Below the pieces are notes generated by a model that did not search any database, was not told the DNA's origin, and saw nothing but the letters and a program-made list of their open reading frames with translations. 64,000 nucleotides of DNA from NCBI GenBank assembly GCA_001574975.1, contig KQ965742.1, positions 525,955 to 589,954 on the forward strand. The letters are read 5' to 3'. Origin of the DNA: Gonapodya prolifera JEL478 (Eukaryota > Monoblepharomycota > Monoblepharidomycetes > Monoblepharidales > Gonapodyaceae). Shown here one piece after another: positions 42,700-52,966 of the stretch (positions within the stretch are counted from its first letter, which is position 1; every line of letters starts with the position of its first letter). The position numbers and the translations under genes were made by a program.

Positions 42700-44465
42700 C
42701 TAGAGCGGATATGTTGTGAGCAAGCAGTTTGCGACAAAAAAAAAACACTGGGGGAATGGGATGACGTACAGGGGCACAATTCCAGTCGCCAGCGTGCGCA
42801 AATTCTGGGACAGGGCCCAGCCGTCACGGTACGCGACCTTGACTTTGACGGGCTCGCCACGTCGGAGCGATATTTCGTCGGACGCGGACGCCGTGTACTG
42901 CGGTGAAGCCGAGCGTAAGCACCGTATGAAGGAAAGGTCAACTCCACGCCCACGAGGCACAAACTCACGTCCATAACAGCAACCAGCGGATAGGTATTCG
43001 ACGGCATCACGACCTTGCGCGCGTCCTCGAAAATATCCCCCACGAGGACCAAAAACGCCCAATGCGGTCCGACGGCGCTCCATTCTACAGTGGGGCTCGG
43101 CGTGTACGCATCGGAGCTCTGCGAGTCCGTTGCCGTCGCGAGTGACGATGCCCTGAACACGCTGATCTGCGGACTGCGAGACAGCTCTTGGCTCAGATCC
43201 GACGCGAGCGAGAACGTGTCGGGGCTCTCTGCGCTCACGCTGCGCATGTCCTCCATGATGTGGAACCGGACCCGCCGGGCGATGGAGGCGACGGCGGATG
43301 CGGGTGTGGATGGGGATGGAGAGTCGGCCTTCCCGTCCGCTGCGGGGTCTGGAGGGGTTTGGGCACCGCTTGCTCGCCCAACTGCACCGCAGAGGACGAT
43401 CGTGCCGCCGAGAATCCCAAAGACTCCGATGGCGGAGCCTGCGACTGCGATGAGCGGGATGAAGTTGAAGGATGCGGGTTGCGCTGTAGCTGTGGGAGAA
43501 GGGGTTGCAGTGGTGGCGTATGAAGGTGGTGGTGGGGTTGTTGAGGGTCGAGGTCTGGCCATGGAAGTCGTGGGAGACTGGCAAATACTTTGCGGTGTAC
43601 TGGCGGGGCGGCACACGGCAGGTACGGCGCCCGTGCACGAGTACAACCCTGTGGTGACGTTTGCCCACTCGATGACGCATGTTGAGAGGTTCGATGGGAG
43701 GAGACCGTCAAGGTTCCCTCCGAGGTTCGTGGAGGATACGTCAAGAAAGGTGAGGTTTACGAGGGCGGAGATGTCCGGGAAGGGACCCGAAAGGGATGGG
43801 TTGTCGTGCAGGTCCACCGTGCGCAACTGCGTCAACCTCCGCAAGGACGGGAACAAGCCGCTGAAGTTGTTGCTTGCGAGGTTGAGTTCTTGCAGGAGCG
43901 TCAGGTTGGTGAGGGATCGAGGAAGAGACGCGTTCAAGTTGTTGCTGTCCAGCCGAAGCGTAATCAACGCCGTATTTTTGGCGAGTGAGGGGAGGGGTCC
44001 TTGCAACCGACTCTGCGATATCGCCAGCGTCTCAAGCACGGTCAAGTTGTCCAACGGCGGGATGGACCCCGTCAACGCGTTCCCGCTCAAGTCGAGGAAC
44101 CGCAGCCGGTCCAGCCCACCAAGGGACGGGGAAATGGGCCCGGCGAGTCCAGCTCGCACCAAGCTCACCGCTGTGACGCGCAGAATGAGATTCGCGGTGG
44201 TCTCGGTCCCGGTCGCGACCTTATTCGAAGCATCGCTCGCGGCTGCAAGGCCCTCGACCTCGCACTCGATCTGCTGGTCGAAAGTCCCCCCGTAATAGCC
44301 ACAGCAGTGCCCGTTTTTCCACGGCGGGGATCCGACGGATTGGTTGAACAGCAATTCAAATGGCCTGCAATCGTCGCGTTCCGACCGTGTCACCGTCTGA
44401 CCGTGGCACCCTCCCACCACCAACGATACCGTGATCGCCGCGATCCAAAACAGTGACACGCGCAT
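42700..44465 (-). CDS. LRR - transmembrane - SH3 receptor-like protein
   Basis: Probable cell-surface protein linking an extracellular LRR domain to a cytosolic SH3 domain. Exons on the minus strand: 44465-42969 and 42897-42700, giving 564 residues. Signal peptide (LFWIAAITVSLVVGGCHG); cysteine-bearing cap ending GHCCGYYGGTFDQQIECEV; about six plant-type LRRs (LRFLDLSGNALTGSIPPLDN, ITLRLDSNNLNASLPRSLTN, LQELNLASNNFSGLFPSLRR); Pro/Thr linker; membrane helix (LIAVAGSAIGVFGILGGTIVL). The cytosolic tail ends in an SH3 domain built across the intron: YPLVAVMDYTASASDEISLR, RGEPVKVKVAYRDGWALSQN and TGIVPLYVI. The 71-nt intron has no stop in frame, so retention would destroy the SH3 while leaving an open frame. 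The model start is the ATG giving a clean signal peptide. Confidence 0.88.
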
Positions 44466-44855
44466 CTCGCGTCCACGACACCACAGACGGCGGATTTGAA
44501 TGCGCGGCGATCCCCCCCTACAGTGCGACGCGGATTGAGGATGACAGGGTACGAATCTTGAGGGAGGTGCGCCCCCCGTCATGCGGCGATGCCCTCAGTT
44601 GATAACAAACAGCTGCGTTCTGTGGATCAAATCATCGTATCGGATTGTAATTCAATTCAATTTTGGTTACCTCGTATTGCGATACATATGAGAAAATCGA
44701 TTCAACTGTTTGGATGTGGTTCCTGCTCCTTCTCGCCCCATGGCCACCAAAGATTTCCAAATCAGGAACATCCCCGCCATTCAATTACAAACAAATTCAA
44801 TTACTAATCCAAAGCGTCCTTGTTCTCGCCAACAGCCAACCGCCTCTCCCCGTGC

Positions 44856-46436
44856 TCATCTCCCCGCGATAGCGTTCGGTTGGTTGGCCCCGCCGACTAC
44901 CAGCCAGAGCAGAAGGGACTTGGCCACGAGAGAGAGTACTGAGTGAATGGGGAAGAGCAGGGGTGAGGTGACGTGAGTTGATACGACACCGACGAATGAC
45001 GAGTTATTGAAATCACTGCCGTACCTTGGTAGACCTTCTCGCCCTTGTAGTACCCCGACCCCGGGAAATCCTTGTCGGCCCAGAACCCCCTGCGCATGTA
45101 CTGCCCGATCATGTTTATGGGGAACGTGTTGAACCTATGACGGGGGTGGCGGCCGTAGGCGGGGTCAGTTTGTTCTGAAGAAACGAACACCGACACGACG
45201 CTAACGCCTTTTGCAAAAACCCCAGAAACAACTCACATGACAAAATACGTCACGAGAATCGCCCACACAAACCCCGGCACGTTCCCCTGCGACGCGGCGG
45301 TCCCGAGGTACGAAAAAATCGCCGCCCATGGCACCACGCCCGCAAACGTCCCAAACCAAAACGCGGTCCAGTCGACTTGCCCGCCCGTAAGCGAGTTGTG
45401 CAGCTCCATCATGTACCCGAAAAAGTTCATGCACGCGTTGACGGACATGACGAGGATGAGCGAGATGATGTCGTACATCCCGAACAGGATCCCGATGAGG
45501 CCGATCATGAGGGAGGAGGAGAAGGCGTATTCGATCCAGCGGAATCTGCGAGGGTGGGGGTTGGGAGGGGGGGGGGAGGGTCAGATGCGTGAGGTTCCAC
45601 ACAGGTGAGAAGAAGTATTCGCCTCCGGTGGGGGTATGCGCTCCACGCTCTGCGAAATAGCCACTTCGCGGCAGGCAATCCGCCTCTGGCTGACGGCTCG
45701 CTCCTTCGGCGTCTGGCCAACCGTCACTCGGACGCACTCACTTGTTTATTCCCCTTCTCAAATCCGCGAGATAAGTTTTGAAGAAGAGCAGCACAATCAC
45801 GTGGAACAAGCTCGACAGGAACCCAAAGCCCGACACGACGGCTACGAATGGGAATAAGCCGCGGTTCTGCATCGAGGGCACGGGTATGCCCGTGGACCAG
45901 TCGGTGAAGACTGTGATGAACGGGGTTTTGAAGTTGGAGAGCTGGGATGATGCCGAGTGCCGAGCCCAAGCCCAAGCCAAAGAAAAGATTCGGTCGCGAT
46001 GAGTGTCGAACGGAACTCGGCATGTGGTAAGAGTCCAGGGAATAAGCACCTTTGGAACCGCCAGCCCGGCACCGAGACACGCCACGGCTTGCACGCCATG
46101 GAGAACCGCCCTGACATTGTAGTCGCAGTCGTTTGCAGGGTGAGATACCGGTTGGAATAGTCGCGACCCTTGCAGACGGACTCACATAGCGAGGTTCCAC
46201 CGCCACAGGGACCGCTCGACCAGTCCGCGCTTGATTTCATCGGCTGTTCAAGAGTCGAGACGCGGGATTCGCGATGGACGGGCGGAAGAGAGGGGAAAGG
46301 GGCAAAGCAGCGCGAGCGAGAGGTGAGTGTGGCACCTCCGCGGAGAAACCTAGCACATATGAAAAATACCTGCCGCCGCATCGCCGTTCTCCTCTTCCAC
46401 GGGGTGCACGGCCTTTGCCTGCGAGTTTGAAGACAT
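44856..46436 (-). CDS. Heliorhodopsin (type-1-like microbial rhodopsin, inverted topology family)
   Basis: Retinal-binding seven-helix membrane photoreceptor. Exons on the minus strand: 46436-46370, 46243-46186, 46110-45742, 45545-45237, 45134-45025 and 44938-44856, giving 331 residues. Heliorhodopsin hallmarks: LWRWNLAMAVLHGVQAVACL in helix 1, GINKFRWIEYAFSSSLMI in helix 3 with the Glu expected as Schiff-base counterion, FWFGTFAGVVPWAAIF, PGFVWAILVTYFVMFNTFPI, YYKGEKVYQVLSLVAKSLLL in helix 7 with the retinal-binding Lys in SLVAKS. Every exon phase agrees. The segment encoded near 45955-46010 may be an additional spliced piece. No carotenoid or retinal synthesis gene is visible nearby. The neighbour upstream on the same strand is an AstE/AspA-type deacylase. 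Confidence 0.9.
45546..45741 (-). repeat. Heliorhodopsin intron with candidate third copy of the intron repeat
   Basis: Read on the minus strand, this 196-nt intron contains GAGCGAGCC, GCCGCGAAGTGGCTATTTCG, CAGAGCG and CCGGAGGCGAATAC, resembling CCGCGAAGGGCGATTGATAG and CCGGAGG/CGAATAC blocks of the MFS-gene intron (39246-39631). Similarity is weaker than between the other two copies. Confidence 0.4.
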
Positions 46437-46771
46437 GATTTCTTGTGTTGTGTTGTGATGCCGGGGCGTAGGGGGAAGGGGGGAATTTCAATACTCGGGT
46501 GGCGATGGATCTTCGTCTGGGTTCGGCCGATGCGATGTGGGCGTCGTTTAATTCACTTTTACCCCGGCGCCGGCGCTGAGAGAGAAGGCAGAGGGCGATT
46601 GGAATTCAGATGCGCGATTTGATTTGATTTGCGATGCGGTCGGTAGAGTGGGGGGGTGGACCCGATGTGGACCATCACTCGCCGAGTCAAGAAACGCGAA
46701 CTGAGACATCTTTGTACTCTACTGTATCTATTCACCAACACTCTTTTAACCACGTATAATTTACTCTACTC

Positions 46772-48314
46772 TCACTGCGCTTCCGCTTCCACGCCCCACA
46801 CCCACGCCTCCTCCCCATCATGCACCAACTGCGGTGCAACGGGCATGATCAAGAACGCGCCGCCCTGAGTCTCGCACTTTATGTCGCCCTTATCGTCCCT
46901 TGCCACGACTTCACCTTCGGAGATGTAGGCAAAGGCGGATGGTGGTGGGGTCGACACGTACCGAAACCCGGGTTTGCAGTGCACGGCGGATGTGCATTGG
47001 AGGATCTTGTGGGATGCTTGGCGGGTAGGTAGTGGTCCGATGGGTGAAGAAGGTCCACAAGAGGATGGGGAGGGTGAACAAGATACGGAAGGAGAGGAGG
47101 ACGGGCGGTTGATGGATAAGAAATGCTTGATGACGTCGACGGCCTTGAGATACGTCTGTCAAAGTAGAATGGATCGAATCAGAAAATGAGTTCGTCCAAT
47201 ATGGCCACTTGTCGCCAAAGCCCAAAAGTGAACCAGAACTTGAGAATCCTCACCTCCTCATCATCATGCTGCCCACACTCCACCGTCCCCGCCACACCCA
47301 TCCCAACCTCTCTCGCCCAACACCCAGTAGTCCCCTCCTGCACATCCAGCATGCCCTGCACCGAGTAGTCCACAGGGAACCCGGAGCAGAACGCCTTGGA
47401 AATGGGAGCGGAGTGCGGGATGGAAAATGCGGGTGTCGGGGAGGATGTGGAGTGAACGTCCAGGTGGGCCGAGGAGTGGGAGATGAGGTATGCGAGGGTG
47501 GGTACGAGGGCGAGTTCCACCGGTTTTGGAAAGGCTTGATCGTCTCCCCGTTTCTCCGGCCCCGATGTCCGGTTCTTCAACCTCTCCCCAACCTGTTCCT
47601 GGACCACTTCCTTCCGAAACAGCCGGTTCAGATTAACGTCCACGAACCGCTTTCCCACCGGCACGGCATGCGGGTTTCCCAACACGACTGTCAGCGTGTC
47701 CCATCCGAAGGGCCAGGTGCCGCGTGGTGGTGGTGGTGGGAGGGCGGGTGTGTGTTGAAGGTTGGCGGAGAGCTCCGCACCACCACCACCGGCATCGGCG
47801 GCCGTTCGCTCCCGTTCGCGTTCGCGGTGAAGAAGCAGCTCGTCGTAGAACCCCAACACGTCCTCATCCTGCAATTCCCGTTTGACGGCGGAGGCGGGGA
47901 AGAACCCGTTGTCGAGCAGGGCATTGAAGGCGCGGAGACCGCACTGCGTTTTTTTAAGAGGATGACACGTGGGACGTGACGAGAAGAGCCGATGGAGCAG
48001 TAGTTTCAGCGTGAATCGCGGTGATGGCGGGAAGGGAATGGAAGCGGAACCAAAACCCGTCACCACGATCGCCACCACCAAAACGCAGCCATCACCCTTA
48101 CCTGCTCATTTCCATGAACCGACACCGTCAGGAGCATCTCCACCGGTGCTCCTGCCCCCTCTCCCTCCTTCCCGAACCGGAAATTATCCTCATTCGTCGG
48201 GTCCTCCCACCACCGCCCGCGTCGTAGCGCGAGTGACACGGGCGTGTGCAGGCGCGGATCGTAGCCGGGACGCGTGATGAGGAGCGCGGAGGTGGCGGGG
48301 AACAGTGTAGGCAT
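46772..48314 (-). CDS. Succinylglutamate desuccinylase/aspartoacylase-family (AstE/AspA) metallo-deacylase
   Basis: Zinc-dependent amidohydrolase of the M14-like AstE_AspA family, which cleaves N-acyl amino acids. Exons on the minus strand: 48314-48102, 47943-47254 and 47155-46772, giving 428 residues. The first zinc site spans exons 1 and 2 (LLTVSVHGNEQ-CGLRAFNALL: His and Glu ligands). VVLGNPHAVPVGKRFVDVNL and NRLF form the substrate-binding block, and LDVHSTSSPTP carries the third (His) ligand. The C-terminal beta domain is CKPGFRYV.. SAFAYISEGEVVARDDKGDI .. GGAFLIMPVA. No signal peptide, so cytosolic. It lies head-to-tail with the heliorhodopsin gene, 335 bases apart. The specific acyl substrate cannot be told. 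Confidence 0.85.
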
Positions 48315-48953
48315 GATGGGAGAGGGAGGCGGAGAGTTGGGGAGGGGTGTTGGGAATTTTTATGTAGGGAGGTGGCCGCAGCGACCTTGTTTGTGAGGCT
48401 TGCCTTCTTTCTTCCGTTTGCATCTGCTGGCTGAAGTTGGCACTTGGCACCTACAGCAAGCCAGAATACACATCATAACCACACACTCTCTCTGTCACTG
48501 TCCACTCTGCTCTAGTCCCTCACTGCTACTTACCCTTTGGATAGATCCCAGGAGGCTGATCAAGTATCAGTTCTACCACACTCTTGTGGACGTGGTGTCC
48601 TCTAAGTCATCAAAGTTTCTTTGGTGGAACCCTTCTCTGCGCGCGCACAGGTGAACTGCAGCTCATCATGCTTGACCCAAATAGATCTGCGTGGCTTGTG
48701 GCAAAAGTGAAGAGGTATGTTGCATAAGGTGGTTGGGAGGTATGTATCGCTTTCAAGGCCTGTTCCACATTTGTCAGTGTGTAGTCTCTGTAGTCAGAAG
48801 ACACAATAATGATGGAAAGGTGAACCTCGGTGCATGAACTGGCTTGCAGCAACGTCATGGTCGACGATTAAGCAGGTACCACTTTCTCCTCATGATTACA
48901 AGTTATGTCTCGCGTTACATTTTAATCTACGATGTACGATTTTCTCCTCATGA
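48315..48953. other. Intergenic region
   Basis: About 640 bases with no recognised gene or repeat; it contains the promoter of the deacylase gene and the 3' flank of the next LRR gene. Confidence 0.35.
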
Positions 48954-50334
48954 TTATAGCAATAGCAAAGCAGCAAATACTATGAAGAATAGTTCGAGCA
49001 CATTGAATGCCATAGCTTTCTTCTGCGAGACCCCTGGTTTTGATCCGGAAGCGTTGGGTGATGCTGAAACGCTGGGTGATCCTGACGCACTGGGGACACT
49101 GACGAAATCAAAGCAAGACAGGTCCATCTTATGCTTTGTGCTTTTGTACACCGCCCCCATTTTTGTGAACTTACGTTGTGGAACTCAGAGACACGGGGCT
49201 GCCGGCGCACTGTGCTGAAGTTCCTATAGCAGTATTTGCACATTAGTCGCCAAGGTGAACAATTGAATTTAGAAAGTGGACCGACACCTAAAAGATCTAT
49301 GATTTGTGACTCACCTGCCGGGATACTGGGCTCTCTCACTGTTGATAATGCACGATTCTGCGGTGTTGTTGCATTGCAGTAGTACACTTTGCTGGTCTGT
49401 CCGAAGCAAGTGACAGCAAGGGTCGATGCAGATGGGGGAAGTCTCCCGTCAAGGTTTCCCGTGAGACCAGAGCAGGAAGTATTGAGTTGGACAAGGTTGA
49501 AGTTTTTGGAAAAATCAGGAAATTCGCCAGTGATGTCAGTGTTGCTGACAAAGTAGCACAGACAGTATGAGTTTTTTTTTAAATACAAATCAATATATTT
49601 CATCGCGTCAGAAAAGACAGAGAACTCACTCAATCTCCAGGTTGTAGAGGTAGTGAACGTTCAATAGTGACGAGGGAAACGGAGCCGAAATCGGGTTGGA
49701 GCTGACAATGATATTAGCGAGATCCGGGTTCACAGAGAAATTTGTGTACAAGAAACGGGTGAGCTTGTTGTTCCTAGGTGTCATCACCAACTTCGTTACG
49801 GAAATTGTTCGACGAATGTTTTGCTTCCCTCAAAGCACATACCGCAAAATCAGCTGCCGAAGCTTCTTGTTTGCCGAAATATCTGGCACAGCACCGGAAA
49901 GGGACAGGTTTGAGAGAATGAGACGCTGTAGCTCGGGAAGATCGAAAGTTTCCGGCATTGACCCTGGGCTATATATTACATATACGTAACGGACAATTTT
50001 GATCAGAATCCCCCGCACGTAAAGTAATTTCTAGTCCCTCAACTTACGTTGTCGATGGCTCGGTAAAACTGAGCGTTGTCACACGTTTTCCGTCGCAGCT
50101 TATCAGATTAATGGGAGTCGATACTGTTCCAGATCCCGGGTCGATTGCGTCACCGCCGCAACAACAACCATTTGTGCTCGGGAAACCCATCTGAACGAGA
50201 TACTTATCGACGTTCAAGCAATCCGTTGGCGGGTCGCTAGCGGAACAGGTCTGTGCCAAGCAATTCGTTCCACCAAGAGCAAGGAGCAGCATCAAAGAGA
50301 CCACGGAGGCGATCAAAGAATTCTTCCTCTTCAT
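48954..50334 (-). CDS. Secreted LRR protein with GPI-anchor-like C-terminus
   Basis: Cell-surface LRR protein. Exons on the minus strand: 50334-50048, 49968-49843, 49773-49630, 49544-49315, 49223-49175 and 49098-48954, giving 326 residues. Signal peptide (ASVVSLMLLLALGGTNCLA) then a cysteine-rich cap (CSASDPPTDCLNVDKYLVQM, NGCCCGGDAID), LRRs (LQRLILSNLSLSGAVPDISA, LANIIVSSNPISAPFPSSLL, FNLVQLNTSCSGLTGNLDGR), a CFGQ..YYCNATTPQN block, a Ser-rich stretch (SASGSPSVSASPNASGSKPG) and a terminal hydrophobic tail (FNVLELFFIVFAALLLL) preceded by KK. That tail is best read as a GPI-attachment signal rather than a true transmembrane domain. It resembles the ectodomain of the LRR-SH3 protein at 42700 (GHCCGYYGG versus NGCCCGG; NLDG..LP), suggesting one expanded family. 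Confidence 0.8.
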
Positions 50335-51217
50335 TCTAGTTCAGTCGCGTCGAGAGAAGGCAGTTGCACGGAAGGATCGCTGACAATGAATGAATTTGAT
50401 TACAAAAAAATCCCCGGTGGCTGACCTTCGGCCACAAAGGCCAAAGTCGCCAACATTTTCACTTGGCCCCTCTTGCCCACCTCACTCCACCGGGCAGCCT
50501 TAGCAAACATGCAAATCTCCCTCTTTGTGTCCTCATTTAGAAAACTTGCTGCAAAGGAAACGAATTATCCACCATTGTCTTTCACGGTGCGGATCAGAAT
50601 TAACCCCGCAACAAGAAAGCCAACGCCTTCTCTTGCTCAGAAAGCAGGGAAACCACGTCCTCAATGCGTTCATCAAGATGTATTCATCCTTGGCGCGTAT
50701 ATCCACGAGTTGTGCTGTCGACACATTTAAGTTCAGGTACAGCCGTCGGGGAACGTTGCCAACAATTGACACTCAGCGTCTTCAAAAATACCTGCCCATA
50801 TCGTGTCATGGCCATGGCGTCAACATGTAACTTGCAGAAGCTGAGCTCAAATTTGGAATCGTCAATATTATTGGGGCGCCAACCTTAACCATGATCATAG
50901 AGGGATGACCTTACACATTATTGTGCTCTATCGGGGCACTTGGGGAGCTCACGCCGAGGAAGGCGGTATGAGGGTACAACATTACTTGGTTAGACTTGGT
51001 TTCCAAGTCACAAATATCGTTGGTGATCCAACATTCTCCGATTGTGTTCGGAACATGATTCTATGTTTGGATGATGAATAAAATTGTGTTTACTTCGTTA
51101 TTTGCAATCTAATACAGAAAGGATTTTATTGTTTTTGTTGAATAAAGTTGCGGATTGTGCTGGATATTGGTTCTGTCACACCGGCCTGCCGCCAAAGCAC
51201 GTCATGCCAGTCTTCAA
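50335..51217. other. Intergenic region at the border of the repeat-rich segment
   Basis: No gene recognised. This 880-bp stretch marks the transition from the gene-dense left part to the transposon-rich right part. It becomes AT-rich near 51050-51160. Confidence 0.35.
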
Positions 51218-51575
51218 TTACGGAGCAGATACTTCCTGCTCATCCGAATCTTGGTGTCCGGGCTTGCCTCCAGAGAACACATCTTTAACCACTTCTTCAG
51301 CTTCAGTTGGGCTGTCTTGATTCACGTCAGGGTTGTTGCTGGGCCACACAATCTCATAGAAGTTTCCATAAGCGTCCTCATTGGCGGGGTGCAGCCTTTG
51401 AGAGAGTGGTGTTAGTAAAGGGAAATGAGATTTCAGAAGGAGGTCTCACACCTACTCACAGCTCAAGGTATCCGTTCGAACTCAACTGTTCCGCATTCTC
51501 ATTGGATTTTGAGTTGAAAAATGCTCACCGCTGGCTGGTCTACCAGTGGGTTGAAGAAAAAGCCCTCAATGTCAC
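51218..51575 (-). pseudogene. 3' end of an unrecognised gene, cut off by a repeat end
   Basis: On the minus strand three exon-like pieces join without frame conflict: DIEGFFFNPLVDQPA, LSSNGYLEL and LHPANEDAYGNFYEIVWPSN followed by an acidic tail ending GHQDSDEQEVSAP and TAA at 51218-51220. Both implied introns have GTGAGC/GTGAGT donors and CAG/AAG acceptors. The reading frame enters directly from the inverted-repeat copy at 51571-51808, so its 5' part is missing or displaced. The family is not recognised. The exons could alternatively be transposon-derived. Confidence 0.4.
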
Positions 51576-51808
51576 ACTGACATCCACTAACGTGGAGTAT
51601 ATAGTGTAGTATGAGTGTTGGGTATTAGCTGCTGTGCCACTACTGTGGCCGNGGGTTTAGATGTGCACACCTGCAGGACGTGCCCTAAGTTTGGCATCAC
51701 GTTCCTGCAGGTGAGTTCTATGCACATTACGTCTTGCTATGTACATCTGATCATATATACACGTTCCTGCAGTTTACATGCTCGTGCAGCTCACCTAGGT
51801 TGTGTAGC
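51571..51808 (+). repeat. Solo terminal-repeat copy (TR1) of the Harbinger-like element
   Basis: About 238 bp, starting GTCACACTGACATC and ending CCTAGGTTGTGTAGC. It is repeated as a reverse complement at 56374-56611 and in the same orientation at 57845-58020. It includes the only ambiguous base of the window (n at 51652-51653). A 62-bp part (51711-51772) begins GTGAGT and ends CTGCAG, and is missing from the 57845 copy. Confidence 0.75.
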
Positions 51809-52966
51809 ACTCAAAAGGGCCAAGGATGTTGTGTGTGGTTGTGCTGTGGTCTTAGTGTCCCTGTCACGCAAACCCCAGACCTTTTTCATTACACCCTGAA
51901 TTGACACCGTGGTTGATTGTGCATAAGACATGGGGTCGCGGACACCGCCACGGTGAGTCTGGTGGAATTCTTTCAGGGTATAGTCGCATACGAGTCAACA
52001 AAGCTGCACTGGTTTCACCCAATCACAAAAAAGAATGTATGAGCTGAAGCTTGAGTATCGCACTGGGCTTCAAAAGACAGTATTTCTTTGGTCCAAATGC
52101 GTTCATATGAAGATAGGAGACATTACCCATTCAAAATAAAATACATATCAAAGTATTGCACAGCGATAACTAGTAATATAACGTCAGTGATGCCTGCAAA
52201 ATGGGTGGTGTCAACACAACCTCTTGTCACTGTAACAGTCGAAAACGCGACGTTCAAACTCACCAGATGAAGTGTAACTTTGATGGCCAAATGACGGTGT
52301 AGTAGGGTTACTACGGGGTTAGTCACAAGGGTAAGATTAGATTGAGTTAGGAATAGCTCTATTGTTCATCTTTTGTGTTGACCGGCTCCGAGGGCTACTG
52401 TGGTCACGATGCCTTCCGGCGCCACCAACGCCAACCCGTCGGCCCGTTCCCTGGTGGACAGTAGTAGTACCACCACACCTCCCCCACCAATTGAAGCTGA
52501 TGACCTCATCAGGCGTGGAGTAGATAGCACAAGTAATGACGAATCGCACTTCACAATTCATCTTGTCTTCAGATGCTTTGGGACGCACCCAGGATGTGGG
52601 AAAACCTTTCCGCGGCTCTCTGGCCCTTTTCAATTTGATTCTTTTGCAGCCGGAAAAACACCCATATCCCATCAAGGGAAAGTCAACATTTAACCTGTTT
52701 TCGACTCAAAACCCTTGTCCACTCGTCGACAGTCCAAAGACGTCTAGCCTTCAACTTTAAATGTCTTCAAGAGCTCCGCATTCTTCCCTCACCCCCCTCT
52801 CTCAAGATGCTGGTGCCCATACCCCTTGCAATATTAGTGATTTAACGTGGCGGGGAGAACGACGAAGATTTTCCAAGTCACGATCTTTGGCTGTGGCCTC
52901 TGCGATCTCATGCTGCACCTTCACACGCTCTCTTGTGCGTTGGTTTTGCGCATTACTGTGAGATCT
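51809..52966. other. Repeat-region sequence without a recognised gene
   Basis: About 1.15 kb. A Ser/Thr/Pro-rich open frame at 52400-52693 has no recognised domain. The rest is fragmentary; it may be a degraded transposon body, but I cannot assign it. Confidence 0.3.
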
